27,100 bases of DNA from CAWIOX01 sp963837775 (GTDB taxonomy: Bacteria > Pseudomonadota > Gammaproteobacteria > Burkholderiales > Burkholderiaceae_D), in NCBI GenBank assembly GCA_963837775.1, contig CAWIOX010000036.1:1-27100 (forward strand), given 5' to 3'. Numbering within the stretch: the stretch's first letter is position 1; each line of letters opens with the position of its first letter. Made by a program: the position numbers and the translations under genes. The notes beneath the pieces are model-generated. The model worked only from the letters and a program-made list of their open reading frames with translations. It did not search any database and was not told the origin of the DNA. Positions 1 to 8,473 of the stretch are shown here, piece after piece.

Positions 1-86
1 CAGGGAACGGAGCGGGTATCGGGGCGCTGGCGCATTGCACGCTGGCCCAAACACTGATCGGCGAATTTTTTCGAGGCTGTCGCTTC

Positions 87-881
87 ATGCTGTTCGTCAA
101 AAGAGCATCAGACGGTTTCAGAGCCCTGCGGCTTCATCGCAAGGAAGCCACGCTGTTGGCTGCGGCAAGGCCTGGTTCGGGTTCGCATCGATCGCTGTTC
201 CGCACGGAACTGTGGCGAGCGCCGCCGCCTTACGTGGAGTCGCACATCGTTGCCGCTCTGGCCGGTGGCCTTGCGCTCGACGTGTGGCTAGGCTGGCGCG
301 GCCAGCTGGCCGCCGATCTGTGGGCGTCGGCGCTGTTTGGCTGGCTGTTGCTCAAAGGCGGCAGCATCGAGAGGCGAATGTTGCTGACTTGCCTGGCCAT
401 CGCCGGACTGGGCGAAGCGTTGCTGTCGCTGGGCTGGGGCTTGTACGATTATCAGTTCCGTAACATTCCGGTGTACGTCCCGCCCGGCCACGCGCTCCTG
501 ATGACGCTGGGGATTCTGGTCGCGCGGCGCATGCCGGCCTGGGCTGTCTGGCTAGTGCCCGCCGCCGTCCTGCCTTACGTCATTTGGGGGCTGTGGCAAG
601 GCTGGGACCGGACGGGGGCGATCCTGTTTGCGGTTTTTTTGGCTTGCCTGGTGCGCGGCAACGCACGATCGCTGTATGCAACCATGTTTGTCCTGTCACT
701 GCTGCTGGAGTTGTATGGCACTTGGCTCGGCAATTGGGCCTGGCGGCCGCTGGTGCCTTGGCTGATGCTTTCCAACACCAATCCGCCGGCCTGTTCGGGC
801 GCCTTCTACTGTGTGTTGGATCTTCTGGTGCTGGCCGGCAGCCTGTCGGGCTTGCGGATAATTGGAACAAAACGACATTAA
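87..881 (+). CDS. Hypothetical polytopic inner-membrane protein
   Basis: I do not recognise a family. From about residue 50 the 264-residue product is strongly hydrophobic, with about six to eight likely membrane segments separated by short Arg/Trp-rich loops, for example the loops containing GLYDYQFRNIPVY and WAWRPLVPW. It is therefore probably an integral inner-membrane protein. The frame stays open upstream to the window edge, so the true start may lie outside. An in-frame GTG at 234 would place the start directly before the first membrane segment. No good ribosome binding site decides between these. A 9-bp hairpin follows the stop codon. Function unknown. Confidence 0.65.
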   Translation: MLFVKRASDGFRALRLHRKEATLLAAARPGSGSHRSLFRTELWRAPPPYVESHIVAALAGGLALDVWLGWRGQLAADLWASALFGWLLLKGGSIERRMLLTCLAIAGLGEALLSLGWGLYDYQFRNIPVYVPPGHALLMTLGILVARRMPAWAVWLVPAAVLPYVIWGLWQGWDRTGAILFAVFLACLVRGNARSLYATMFVLSLLLELYGTWLGNWAWRPLVPWLMLSNTNPPACSGAFYCVLDLLVLAGSLSGLRIIGTKRH

Positions 882-912
882 ACTTGCCCAATATGCGTAT
901 GAGCGCCGCTGG

Positions 913-938
913 CCCTTATGGTGCGTTCGCCATAAGGG
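913..938. terminator. Hairpin downstream of the membrane protein gene
   Basis: CCCTTATGG and CCATAAGGG form a perfect 9-bp stem around an 8-base loop, 32 bases after the stop at 881. There is no T tract, so it may be a transcript-end or stability hairpin rather than a classical intrinsic terminator. Confidence 0.35.
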
Positions 939-1009
939 CAATAGGCGCGATCCGGATTGATGCGATGCCGGTTTGTTCCGGCCGTCGTTGGAATTGACCA
1001 GGAGATGTC

Positions 1010-1234
1010 ATGAGAAAACTCTTTATATTGCTGGCCGTCATAGGCGGCATCTTGTCCGGATGCGTGGTTCCATACGATTCAGGGTATGGCAATCGCCAAC
1101 ATCACCGCACGGATGACGGCGCTTACCGCGACCGCGATCGCGATGGCATCCCGAATCGGCGCGACCGCGACCGTGACGGCGATGGCGTGCCGAACCGGAA
1201 CGATAGCCGTCCGGATAATCCTTACCGTTATTAG
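1010..1234 (+). CDS. Small lipoprotein with thrombospondin type 3-like Asp-rich repeats
   Basis: This 74-residue product begins with a lipoprotein signal (MRKLFILLAVIGGILSGC; lipobox LSGC, Cys18). The mature part is short and highly charged. It contains two tandem DxDxDG-type stretches (DRDRDGIPNRRD and DRDGDGVPNRND), the hallmark of TSP3/EF-hand-like calcium-binding loops. It should be anchored in the outer membrane or periplasm. AGGAG sits 5 bases before the ATG. Such small lipoproteins are common in beta-proteobacteria and their role is not established. Calcium binding is inferred from the motif only. Confidence 0.8.
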   Translation: MRKLFILLAVIGGILSGCVVPYDSGYGNRQHHRTDDGAYRDRDRDGIPNRRDRDRDGDGVPNRNDSRPDNPYRY

Positions 1235-1345
1235 AAGAAGTCTGTCGGCCGCAAGGAGCGCCGGAACGGCTCCTGTGGATTTTCCGGTTATTGACCTAAG
1301 CGGCAGCGATTCTGCGGCCGATGCGCCGGCTAGTGCAGCACTACA

Positions 1346-1705
1346 CTAGAGATCCACCAGCACCTCAAACCCGCCATAAATCATGCGCTTGCCATCAAAC
1401 GGCATGTTTTCCGGTTTCATCATGTCGGCCATGCGCGGGTCCTTCATCACCTTGGCGTTGACTTCGTCGCGGTGGGTCCGCGATTGGTACACGATCCAGG
1501 AAAAAATGACGGTCTCGTCGGGTTCGAGATTCACGCTTTGCGGGAACGAGGTGAGTTTGCCGGGTTTCACGTCGTCGGCAATGCATTCGCGAAATTGCAG
1601 CGCACCATGCTCGCGCCAGATCGCAGCATATTTGTTCGAAATTTCGCGGTAGGCCTCCACATTCTTTTTGGGAAGCGGCAGAACGAATCCGTCAACGTAG
1701 GGCAT
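1346..1705 (-). CDS. DUF1428 family protein
   Basis: The 119-residue protein matches the DUF1428 (YbaA-like) family from start to end: an opening MPYVDGFVLPLP, a central AIWREHGALQFREC, a conserved SWIVYQSRTHRDEVNAKVM and the PFDGKRMIYGGF ending. Members are small cytoplasmic proteins with a dimeric ferredoxin-like alpha+beta barrel fold and no agreed function. The length is normal for the family. An AAGGAGA sequence lies 5 bases before the ATG. It is transcribed convergently with the small lipoprotein gene, and the two stops are about 110 bases apart. Confidence 0.9.
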   Translation of the reverse strand: MPYVDGFVLPLPKKNVEAYREISNKYAAIWREHGALQFRECIADDVKPGKLTSFPQSVNLEPDETVIFSWIVYQSRTHRDEVNAKVMKDPRMADMMKPENMPFDGKRMIYGGFEVLVDL

Positions 1706-2099
1706 GACACTCTCCTTGTGGAAATAGAATGCGGTTCATCCATTACTTGAACTACCAGGCAATCACATTGCCCAGCTTAGGCAGCGCAAGTCGGGAAAAC
1801 AAGGTCTTTCTCCATCAGGCCGGTGCCAGCATGTAATCACCGTTTTTGCTCGATGATCGACTCTCGATGCTGGCCTATTTATTCAGTTTATAGGGGAGTA
1901 TCAGTGAAAATACCGATTCTGCCGCACGGTTTCATTGGGTGTTTATAAATACACGGCACAGTATATTTTTTGCCCGAGGCGGGCTGAATGCTGCCGATTT
2001 GCTCTGTGCGGTAGATTTTTTTGAATCGCTTACACTTGTGACAGCGCATGCCGGGCGACGCCGATAGCGCCTCCAATCCGGAATCTACACAGGATCACG
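1706..2099. other. Intergenic region carrying repeat copy A
   Basis: The 394 bases between two divergent genes hold the upstream region of the DUF1428 gene, one copy of the dispersed repeat core (1881-1970) with a short GCCCG/CGGGC hairpin after it (1972-1984), and the leader of the hydrolase gene. I see no convincing coding sequence or sigma-70 promoter in it. Confidence 0.5.
1881..1970 (+). repeat. Dispersed repeat core, copy A
   Basis: First copy of a ~90-bp family. It shares with the other copies the blocks AGGGGAGTATCA, CTGCCGCACGGTTTCATTGG and the GTGT/ACAC imperfect palindrome around TTATAAAT, ending GGCACAGTATATTTT. A GCCCG-AGG-CGGGC hairpin follows directly. It lies about 130 bases before the hydrolase start. 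Confidence 0.9.
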
Positions 2100-3011
2100 A
2101 TGACTCCATTAAACAGAATGCTGTGCGGATTTGCCGCCGTCGTGTCATTGCTGGCGGGCCTGGCGGCCTGTTCGCCGCTCACTGCGATTAATGCGTTGTC
2201 GTCGGGCAGCGCGTCGCGCGTGACCCAGGCCCTGTCCTACGGCACCGGCCCGCGGCACAAGCTCGACATCTATACGCCGCTGGCTGTGACAGGGCCGGCG
2301 CCGGTGGTGGTGTTTTTCTACGGCGGTAACTGGACCAGCGGTGCGCGCGCCGATTATGCGTTTGTCGGCCACGCGCTGGCATCGCGCGGCATGGTCGTGG
2401 TGATTGCGGATTACCGTCTGTATCCGGAAGTGCGCTATCCGGATTTTCTGGAAGATGCGGCGCAGGCTGTGGCATGGACCATCAAGGAAGTGGCGCGTTA
2501 CGGCGGCGACCCGAAGCGCCTGTTCGTGATGGGGCACAGCGCCGGCGCCTATAACGCGGCGATGCTCGCGCTGGATGGAAAATGGCTGGCAAAGCAAGGC
2601 ATGACGCCGGCCGCATTGCGCGGCTGGATAGGGCTGGCGGGGCCGTATGACTTCATTCCGGTTCAGAACAAGACGACGCGCCCGGTGTTTCTGTATCCCG
2701 ATACGCCGCCCGATTCGCAGCCGATCAACCATGTGAGCGCTTTCGCACCGCCGGCTTTGCTGATCGCGGCAGAGGACGATACGCTGGTCAATCCGGCGCG
2801 CAATACCGGCGGCATGGCGCGCCAATTGCGCGCGCAGCGCGTGCCGGTCACTGAACAGTATTTCGACAAGGTCGGTCATGTCACGCTGGTCGCATCGCTG
2901 TCCGGCCCGCTGCGCATGCTGGCACCCACGCTCGATACCGTGGCGCGATTTATTGCGACCGATGGGGGCAGGTTGCAACAGCCTGCGCCGTTATCCGGCG
3001 CGGCGAGGTAA
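2100..3011 (+). CDS. Lipoprotein alpha/beta hydrolase (carboxylesterase-like)
   Basis: This 303-residue alpha/beta-hydrolase-fold enzyme has an N-terminal lipoprotein signal (hydrophobic run ending LAACS), so it is probably membrane-anchored in the periplasm. The oxyanion-hole region reads FFYGGNWTSG, the HGG-like motif of the esterase/lipase (BD-FAE/acetylesterase) branch. The nucleophile elbow is GHSAG with Ser147. The likely acid is Asp226 or Asp227 in AAEDDTLV and the base His260 in VGHVTL, so the catalytic triad looks complete. The substrate cannot be read from sequence; a short-chain ester hydrolase is the safest call. AGGA lies 5 bases before the ATG. It stands alone, with dispersed repeats on both sides. 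Confidence 0.88.
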   Translation: MTPLNRMLCGFAAVVSLLAGLAACSPLTAINALSSGSASRVTQALSYGTGPRHKLDIYTPLAVTGPAPVVVFFYGGNWTSGARADYAFVGHALASRGMVVVIADYRLYPEVRYPDFLEDAAQAVAWTIKEVARYGGDPKRLFVMGHSAGAYNAAMLALDGKWLAKQGMTPAALRGWIGLAGPYDFIPVQNKTTRPVFLYPDTPPDSQPINHVSAFAPPALLIAAEDDTLVNPARNTGGMARQLRAQRVPVTEQYFDKVGHVTLVASLSGPLRMLAPTLDTVARFIATDGGRLQQPAPLSGAAR

Positions 3012-3124
3012 TCCTGATGCGACCGTACTGAAGCGCGGGTAACAGGGGCACGGTTTTCCAATGCGAAAGCCGCGGCCTGTTCCTGATGTTCCTGGGGTTC
3101 AGGCCGTGCCCGCTCCCTGCGCTG

Positions 3125-3213
3125 ATTCAATTTTGAGGGGAGTATCGATAAAAATACCCACTCTGCCGCACGGTTTCATTGGGTGTTTGAAAATACACGG
3201 CACAGTATATTTT
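3125..3213 (+). repeat. Dispersed repeat core, copy B
   Basis: Second copy, with the same blocks as copy A (GGGGAGTATC, CTGCCGCACGGTTTCATTGG, GGCACAGTATATTTT). A perfect AGCCCG-ATA-CGGGCT hairpin (3215-3229) follows. The next ~60 bases resemble the 3' flank of copy E, sharing a GCCGGATTCGA(C/T)CCG block. Confidence 0.9.
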
Positions 3214-3303
3214 CAGCCCGATACGGGCTTGGCCGTCAATTCCGGCATGCACCGCGCAGCTGCGCGATGCCGGATTCGACCCGTGCCGGGGCGTCACTTG
3301 ATC

Positions 3304-4335
<1,032 letters not shown>

Positions 4336-4361
4336 GGGATCTCCTTGAAAGAGCGTCCATC

Positions 4362-4391
4362 TTGGCATTGCGGTGGCGGCGAATCTATACA
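4362..4391 (+). promoter_or_regulatory. Candidate promoter of the mocR-type gene
   Basis: TTGGCA at 4362-4367 and TATACA at 4386-4391 are separated by 18 bases, a good sigma-70 pair. On the opposite strand TATAGAT overlaps the same -10 bases and could serve ltaE, so the two divergent promoters would overlap face to face. Confidence 0.5.
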
Positions 4392-4402
4392 CAACAGCAA
4401 CC

Positions 4403-4422
4403 GATCTGTACCATAACAGATC
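4403..4422. promoter_or_regulatory. Perfect palindrome, candidate MocR operator
   Basis: GATCTGT and ACAGATC form a perfect 7-bp inverted repeat with a 6-base spacer. It lies just past the predicted start point of the regulator gene and near the predicted -35 of ltaE. That is the place expected for an operator serving both genes. Binding by the adjacent regulator is inference. Confidence 0.5.
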
Positions 4423-4434
4423 ACATCAGAAGAA

Positions 4435-5907
4435 ATGAACAGCATGCCGCCAACCGCACCTGCAGTACCACTCTACAAGCGACTCGCGCAGCAACTGTGG
4501 GACGGCATCGTGCAGGCCGGACTGGGCGCGGGCAGCCGCATACCGTCGGTGCGCATGCTGTCGGCGCAGCACGGCGTGAGCCTGACCACCGCGCTGCAGG
4601 CGCTGCGCTGGCTGGAGACGCAGGGGCAGATTCAGGCCCGCCCGCGCTCCGGCTATTTCGTCGCCGCAGGCACGCAACGCCCGGACCAGGCGCTGGCCGC
4701 AAGGTGGCCCGATCCGCCGCCGGAACTCGACGCGCAGGCCCGCGACCATCTGGCGATGGTGGGTGCGCCGTGCGCGGTGCGGCTGGACCTGGCGGTGGCG
4801 GAACCGTCGCTGTATCCGGTCGACAAGCTGAGCGTTTTGCTGCGCCGCTATGCGTACCAGAATTCCGATCTGGTCGGCGCCCATGTGCGGGGCGCCGGGC
4901 ACCCGGAGCTGCGGCGCGAGATCGTGCGCCAGGCGATGCAGTACCGCTGCGAACTCGATCCGGACGAGCTGATCGTGACCAACGGCTGCATCGAGGCGCT
5001 GAACCTGGCGCTCAGGGCAGTCACGCGGCCCGGCGATGTGGTGGCGGTCGAGTCGCCGAGCTACTTCGTGTTGCTGCAAATGCTGCGCGCGCTGGAGCTG
5101 CGGGTGCTGCCGATTCCGTGCCGGAGCGAGCGCGGGATGGATCTCGATGCGCTGAAAGATGCGCTCGACCGCACGCCGGTCAGGGCGGTGGTCACGATCG
5201 CCAATGGCAACAATCCGGTCGGCAGCGTCGCGTCCGACGCGGACAAGGCGGCGCTGGTGCGCCTGCTGCAGCAGCGCGACATTGCGCTGATCGAGGACGA
5301 CATTTTCGGCGACCTCTGTTTCGACCCGCTGCGCCCGCGCCCGGCGCGCGCGTTCGATACCACAGGCAATGTGCTGTTATGCGGCGGCTTCTCGAAGAGC
5401 CTGTGCCCCGGCATGCGGCTGGGCTGGATTGCGGCCGGGCGCTTCAGCGAACAGGTGCGGGCCTTGAAGTACACGACCAGCATGGCTACCGCCGAACTGC
5501 AGCAGGTCGCGGTGGCCGAGATGCTGTCCGGCGGCGGCTACGCGCTGCATCTGCGCCGGCTCAAGGGCGCATTGCAGCGCCAGCAGGCTGCATTGCGCGA
5601 CGCGGTGCTGCGTCATTTTCCCGATGGCACCGAAGTGAGCCGCCCGCGCGGCGGCTTCGTGCAGTGGGTAAAGCTGCCCGCCAGCGGCAACGCGCCGGTC
5701 AGCACGCGCCCGATGTTCGAGCAGGCGCGCGCCCAGGGCATCGGTTTCGCGCCCGGTCATCTGTTCGGCCAGGACGGCGCGTATGACGATTGCCTGCGCC
5801 TGAACGCCGGTTATCGCTGGAGCCGCGAGCTGGAAGCGGCCATCGGGCAGCTCGGCGCGCTGGCCAAAGTTGCGGTCACTGGGGCCGGGCAAGAGCAGGG
5901 CGGGTGA
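4435..5907 (+). CDS. MocR-subfamily GntR regulator (wHTH plus aminotransferase domain)
   Basis: A 490-residue fusion. Residues ~10-77 are a GntR-type winged helix-turn-helix (PLYKRLAQQLWDGI, SRIPSVRMLSAQHGVSLTTA, GQIQARPRSGYFV). Residues ~100-480 are a fold-type I aminotransferase-like domain with the conserved NGNNPVGS, the IEDDIFGDL loop and the PLP lysine Lys321 in FSKSLCPGMRLGW. The ending LRLNAGYRW is typical. MocR proteins sense PLP or PLP-amino-acid adducts and regulate neighbouring amino-acid or vitamin B6 genes. The layout closest to it is YdcR/PdxR. Divergence from ltaE and the intervening palindrome suggest local and autogenous control. The ribosome binding site is weak (AGAAGA). 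Confidence 0.92.
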   Translation: MNSMPPTAPAVPLYKRLAQQLWDGIVQAGLGAGSRIPSVRMLSAQHGVSLTTALQALRWLETQGQIQARPRSGYFVAAGTQRPDQALAARWPDPPPELDAQARDHLAMVGAPCAVRLDLAVAEPSLYPVDKLSVLLRRYAYQNSDLVGAHVRGAGHPELRREIVRQAMQYRCELDPDELIVTNGCIEALNLALRAVTRPGDVVAVESPSYFVLLQMLRALELRVLPIPCRSERGMDLDALKDALDRTPVRAVVTIANGNNPVGSVASDADKAALVRLLQQRDIALIEDDIFGDLCFDPLRPRPARAFDTTGNVLLCGGFSKSLCPGMRLGWIAAGRFSEQVRALKYTTSMATAELQQVAVAEMLSGGGYALHLRRLKGALQRQQAALRDAVLRHFPDGTEVSRPRGGFVQWVKLPASGNAPVSTRPMFEQARAQGIGFAPGHLFGQDGAYDDCLRLNAGYRWSRELEAAIGQLGALAKVAVTGAGQEQGG

Positions 5908-5949
5908 AACCCGCGCCGCAGTATTAGATTAGAAGGGAAGAATCGGCTA

Positions 5950-5967
5950 GCCCGCTGCAAAGCGGGC
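5950..5967. terminator. Hairpin between convergent genes (GCAA loop)
   Basis: GCCCGCT and AGCGGGC pair over 7 bp around a GCAA tetraloop, 43 bases after the MocR-type stop. No T tract follows. It may act with the larger hairpin next to it as a two-way transcription end. Confidence 0.4.
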
Positions 5968-5979
5968 ATTCGCGCTGAC

Positions 5980-6009
5980 TGGTCGGCAGCTGCGTGCAGT
6001 TGCCGACCA
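5980..6009. terminator. Long hairpin between convergent genes
   Basis: TGGTCGGCA and TGCCGACCA form a perfect 9-bp stem. It continues through one G-T pair into CTG/CAG, giving a 13-bp stem with a CGTG loop. It sits between the convergent regulator and beta-propeller genes and is symmetrical, so it could end transcription from both sides. Confidence 0.45.
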
Positions 6010-6027
6010 AATGCATATTGTGCGTGG

Positions 6028-7125
6028 TCAGCGCATATTGCCCGTGTGGCCCAGCGAATAGCGGCCGGGTTGTGGCCAGACGGTGAGGCCGTGCGGTTCC
6101 ATGCCGACCTTGATCGACTTGACGGCGCCGGTCGTGGTATCGATCGCATAGACGACGTCGTCGAACCGGCCTGACAGCCACAACAGCTTGCCATCCGCGC
6201 TGACGTTGCCCATGTCGGGGCTGCCGCCATTCGGAATCGGCCAGGTCGCCACGACTTTGCGCGTGGCAAAGTCGATCACCGACACGCTGCCTTTTGCTTT
6301 GACTTTGGCTTGCCTTTTGCCATGGCTCGGCCCATGAATCCGATTGGAGCCGCGATTGGCGACATACAACTTGCTGCCGTCACGGCTCGGGTACAGTCCA
6401 TGTGTGCCCACGCCGGTTGCGATCACCCCGATGGTCGTGAAACTGTCGCCATCGACCATGAACACGCCATCGGACATCATGTCTGCGACATAGAACACTT
6501 TGCCATCCGGCGATACCCGGATGTCCTGCGGCATGCCTTTTTTGGCAAGCTGCAGGTAGCCGACCACCTTGCGGTTCACCAGGTCGATCTTTGCGATGCT
6601 GCCGCCAAATTCGCAGGTGAACAGTGCGTATTTGCCGTCAATCGAAAAATCAGCGTGATTGATGCCTTTGCACTGCGGTACGGAAAGACTCGACTTGAGC
6701 GCCATCGTGTGCGGATCGCGGAAATCGAGCCGCGCATGCGCTTCTGCCACCACAATGGCTTCCTTGCCATCCGGCGTGAAGTACATATTGTAGGGATCGT
6801 CAACGATGACTTCCTTGCCGGGTTTCCCGGTCTTCGGATCGATCGGCGTCAGGCTGCTGTCGGAGCGGCCTTCGGCATTGTTGGCTACCCACAGCGTCTG
6901 CAGATCCCACGCAGGGACGACGTGTTGCGGGCTGCGGCCGACGGGAAATTTGTCGACTACCTTGAACGTGGCCGGATCGATCACATAGACATCATTCGAG
7001 CGCAGATTGGGCACGTAAACGCGCGGCAATGCACCTGCCACCGCCGGGCTGAGGCGGTTGACACCCGCTTCGCTATAGAGGTTGGCGGGATTGGTCACGG
7101 GCGGCATGCCGGCCACTGTGGCCAC
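6028..7125 (-). CDS. YVTN-family beta-propeller protein, probably periplasmic
   Basis: The product is built of repeated ~40-residue blades of the YVTN/surface-layer type: VYVPNLRSNDVYVIDPATFKV, LYVANRGSNRI, SVIDFATRKVVATWP, LWLSGRFDDVVYAIDTTTG. These form a seven-bladed-type propeller that usually serves as a binding scaffold, sometimes in PQQ-linked oxidation. The coordinate given starts at a GTG. Upstream in this frame there is signal-peptide-like sequence (ending ACAAPAVA) but no start codon before a stop at 7237-7239. An ATG at 7225 with a good signal-peptide start (MVFNFRHSARFASS) lies in another frame, so a single-base frame break near 7150-7195 is likely. It is downstream of and probably co-transcribed with the creatininase-like gene. 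Confidence 0.82.
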   Translation of the reverse strand: MATVAGMPPVTNPANLYSEAGVNRLSPAVAGALPRVYVPNLRSNDVYVIDPATFKVVDKFPVGRSPQHVVPAWDLQTLWVANNAEGRSDSSLTPIDPKTGKPGKEVIVDDPYNMYFTPDGKEAIVVAEAHARLDFRDPHTMALKSSLSVPQCKGINHADFSIDGKYALFTCEFGGSIAKIDLVNRKVVGYLQLAKKGMPQDIRVSPDGKVFYVADMMSDGVFMVDGDSFTTIGVIATGVGTHGLYPSRDGSKLYVANRGSNRIHGPSHGKRQAKVKAKGSVSVIDFATRKVVATWPIPNGGSPDMGNVSADGKLLWLSGRFDDVVYAIDTTTGAVKSIKVGMEPHGLTVWPQPGRYSLGHTGNMR

Positions 7126-7275
7126 CGCCGGCGCTGCGCAGGCTAATGCTGCTGATGCATAAGCCAGCCAGAACGGTACAGGCAGACGATGCGAACCGTG
7201 CTGAATGACGGAAGTTGAAAACCATGGTGAATTCCATTATTGATAGGAGGAGCTGAAGAAAGAGTTAAAGGGAAA

Positions 7276-8094
7276 TCATTGGCGGGCGGCAGTCTCTTTT
7301 TTGATCGCGCTGATCGTCCGCGACACGATCGCATCGACACCCAGCTGACCGATTTCGGCAGTCGAGCGGCGCGGATCGCCGCCGTAGACGCCGTCAGCAG
7401 AGCCGAGTTTCTGAGCGTTTCGCAGCCGATCCTGGCGCACCATCTGCGGCGCTACCGCGAGCAGCAATGAGGTGTCCGCGAGTCCGGCATGGGTGCCGAT
7501 CTCGTCATCGCGGTAGCCGTGCTGGCGCAGGATCTGGGCGTAACCGTCGGAACTGGCGCCGTAATATTCGGGCGGGACGAATGCCCTGGCTTTCGCGCCT
7601 GGCCACAATTTGTTGAGGCGGGCGACCACGCGCTTGATATCGTTCTGATAGCCGCCGTGATCGCCCAGAAAGACGATGTTCCTGAATCCATGGACCTGAA
7701 AACTGTTGGCGGCGGATTCCAGCGTTTTTTCAAACACGTCGTCCGGAACGGTGACGGTGCCCGGAAAACGCATGTGGGAGGTCAACGGTGCAGTATTTCC
7801 TTCCGGCACATAGGCGATGACCGGCGCGACAATGGCATTGCCCAGTCCTTCCGCTATTTTCTGTGACAGCAGTTTCACCCGCAGATTGTGCTTGCCAAGC
7901 GCGACATCAGGGCCGCTTTGCTCGGTTCCGCCGATCGGGATGATGATGGTGTTCTTGCCCGCCTGGATCTGGTCGCGCAGTTCGGTCCAGGTCAGGTCTT
8001 CAAGGAACACGGTTTTTGGCGCCTGCGCAAAAACCACCTGCGTAGCGACGAAAAACATGGCGGAAACAATTGTTTGTCGCAGCGGCAAACGCAT
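7276..8094 (-). CDS. Secreted creatininase-family protein
   Basis: A creatininase/creatinine amidohydrolase-fold protein of about 272 residues with an N-terminal signal peptide (MRLPLRQTIVSAMFF, cleavage near VFAQA). Family blocks: IPIGGTEQSGPD, ALGKHN, APVIAYVPEG, MRFPGTVTVPDD, FLGDHGGYQND and GTHAGLADTSLLL. The canonical enzyme binds metals through Glu, His and Asp in E-x-H-G...D, then His in GHGG and a Glu. Here E and the GDHGG His remain, but the motif reads EQSG and ALGKHN, so at least two usual ligands differ. I chose the start at 8094 because AGGA precedes it by 9 bases and it gives a normal signal peptide; an ATG at 8121 is possible. The substrate is unknown. It is paired with the YVTN propeller gene about 50 bases downstream. 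Confidence 0.83.
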   Translation of the reverse strand: MRLPLRQTIVSAMFFVATQVVFAQAPKTVFLEDLTWTELRDQIQAGKNTIIIPIGGTEQSGPDVALGKHNLRVKLLSQKIAEGLGNAIVAPVIAYVPEGNTAPLTSHMRFPGTVTVPDDVFEKTLESAANSFQVHGFRNIVFLGDHGGYQNDIKRVVARLNKLWPGAKARAFVPPEYYGASSDGYAQILRQHGYRDDEIGTHAGLADTSLLLAVAPQMVRQDRLRNAQKLGSADGVYGGDPRRSTAEIGQLGVDAIVSRTISAIKKETAARQ

Positions 8095-8121
8095 AAGGAG
8101 GATTCCTAGAGGGAAATACAT

Positions 8122-8473
8122 GTCAGGGCTTTTTTTGGGAGGAGGAGAAAATACAGACTGCTGTCTGCAGTTTCATAATGCGGCATCGCTATTTCGCGTC
8201 TTCCGGACCGGGCTAGTATGGTATTGCCAAATCCGCATAGTGTCCATCAGAAAGCGGCAATTAGCTGAAAGCCTGCGCATATCCGTTGGATAAACGCAAT
8301 CGGCTGATTGCCCGCATGTTTCGGTTTTCCAATACGGCATTTCCAGAGGGAAACAAGCTTCCGCGCAGGGATGCACTCCTGCATCCTGCGCATGTCGGGC
8401 ATCCCATGATGCGCCTGCTTGCACTGCACTGCTGCAGGGCATTCTTCAGCCGAAGTCGGCGGAACCTGCCAAC
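8122..8473. other. Gap with no supported gene
   Basis: About 350 bases between two minus-strand genes. It contains a small inverted repeat, CAGAC-TGCT-GTCTG (8154-8167), in the likely promoter region of the creatininase-like gene, and a purine-rich run (GGGAGGAGGAGAAAA). Open frames here lack ribosome binding sites and family features. I see nothing else. Confidence 0.4.

Noticed and set aside
1899..1950. A shared open frame inside the repeat cores (..GVSIKxPxLPHGFIGCL) after a GGGGAG sequence, suggesting a leader peptide
   Set aside because: Only copy A has a usable start (GTG); other copies have ATA or ATC there, copy F has an inserted base, and differences between copies do not favour third codon positions.
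7235..8145. GGAGGAG runs before the propeller and creatininase-like genes taken as ribosome binding sites
   Set aside because: They are on the plus strand while the genes are on the minus strand, so in the mRNA they read CTCCTCC.
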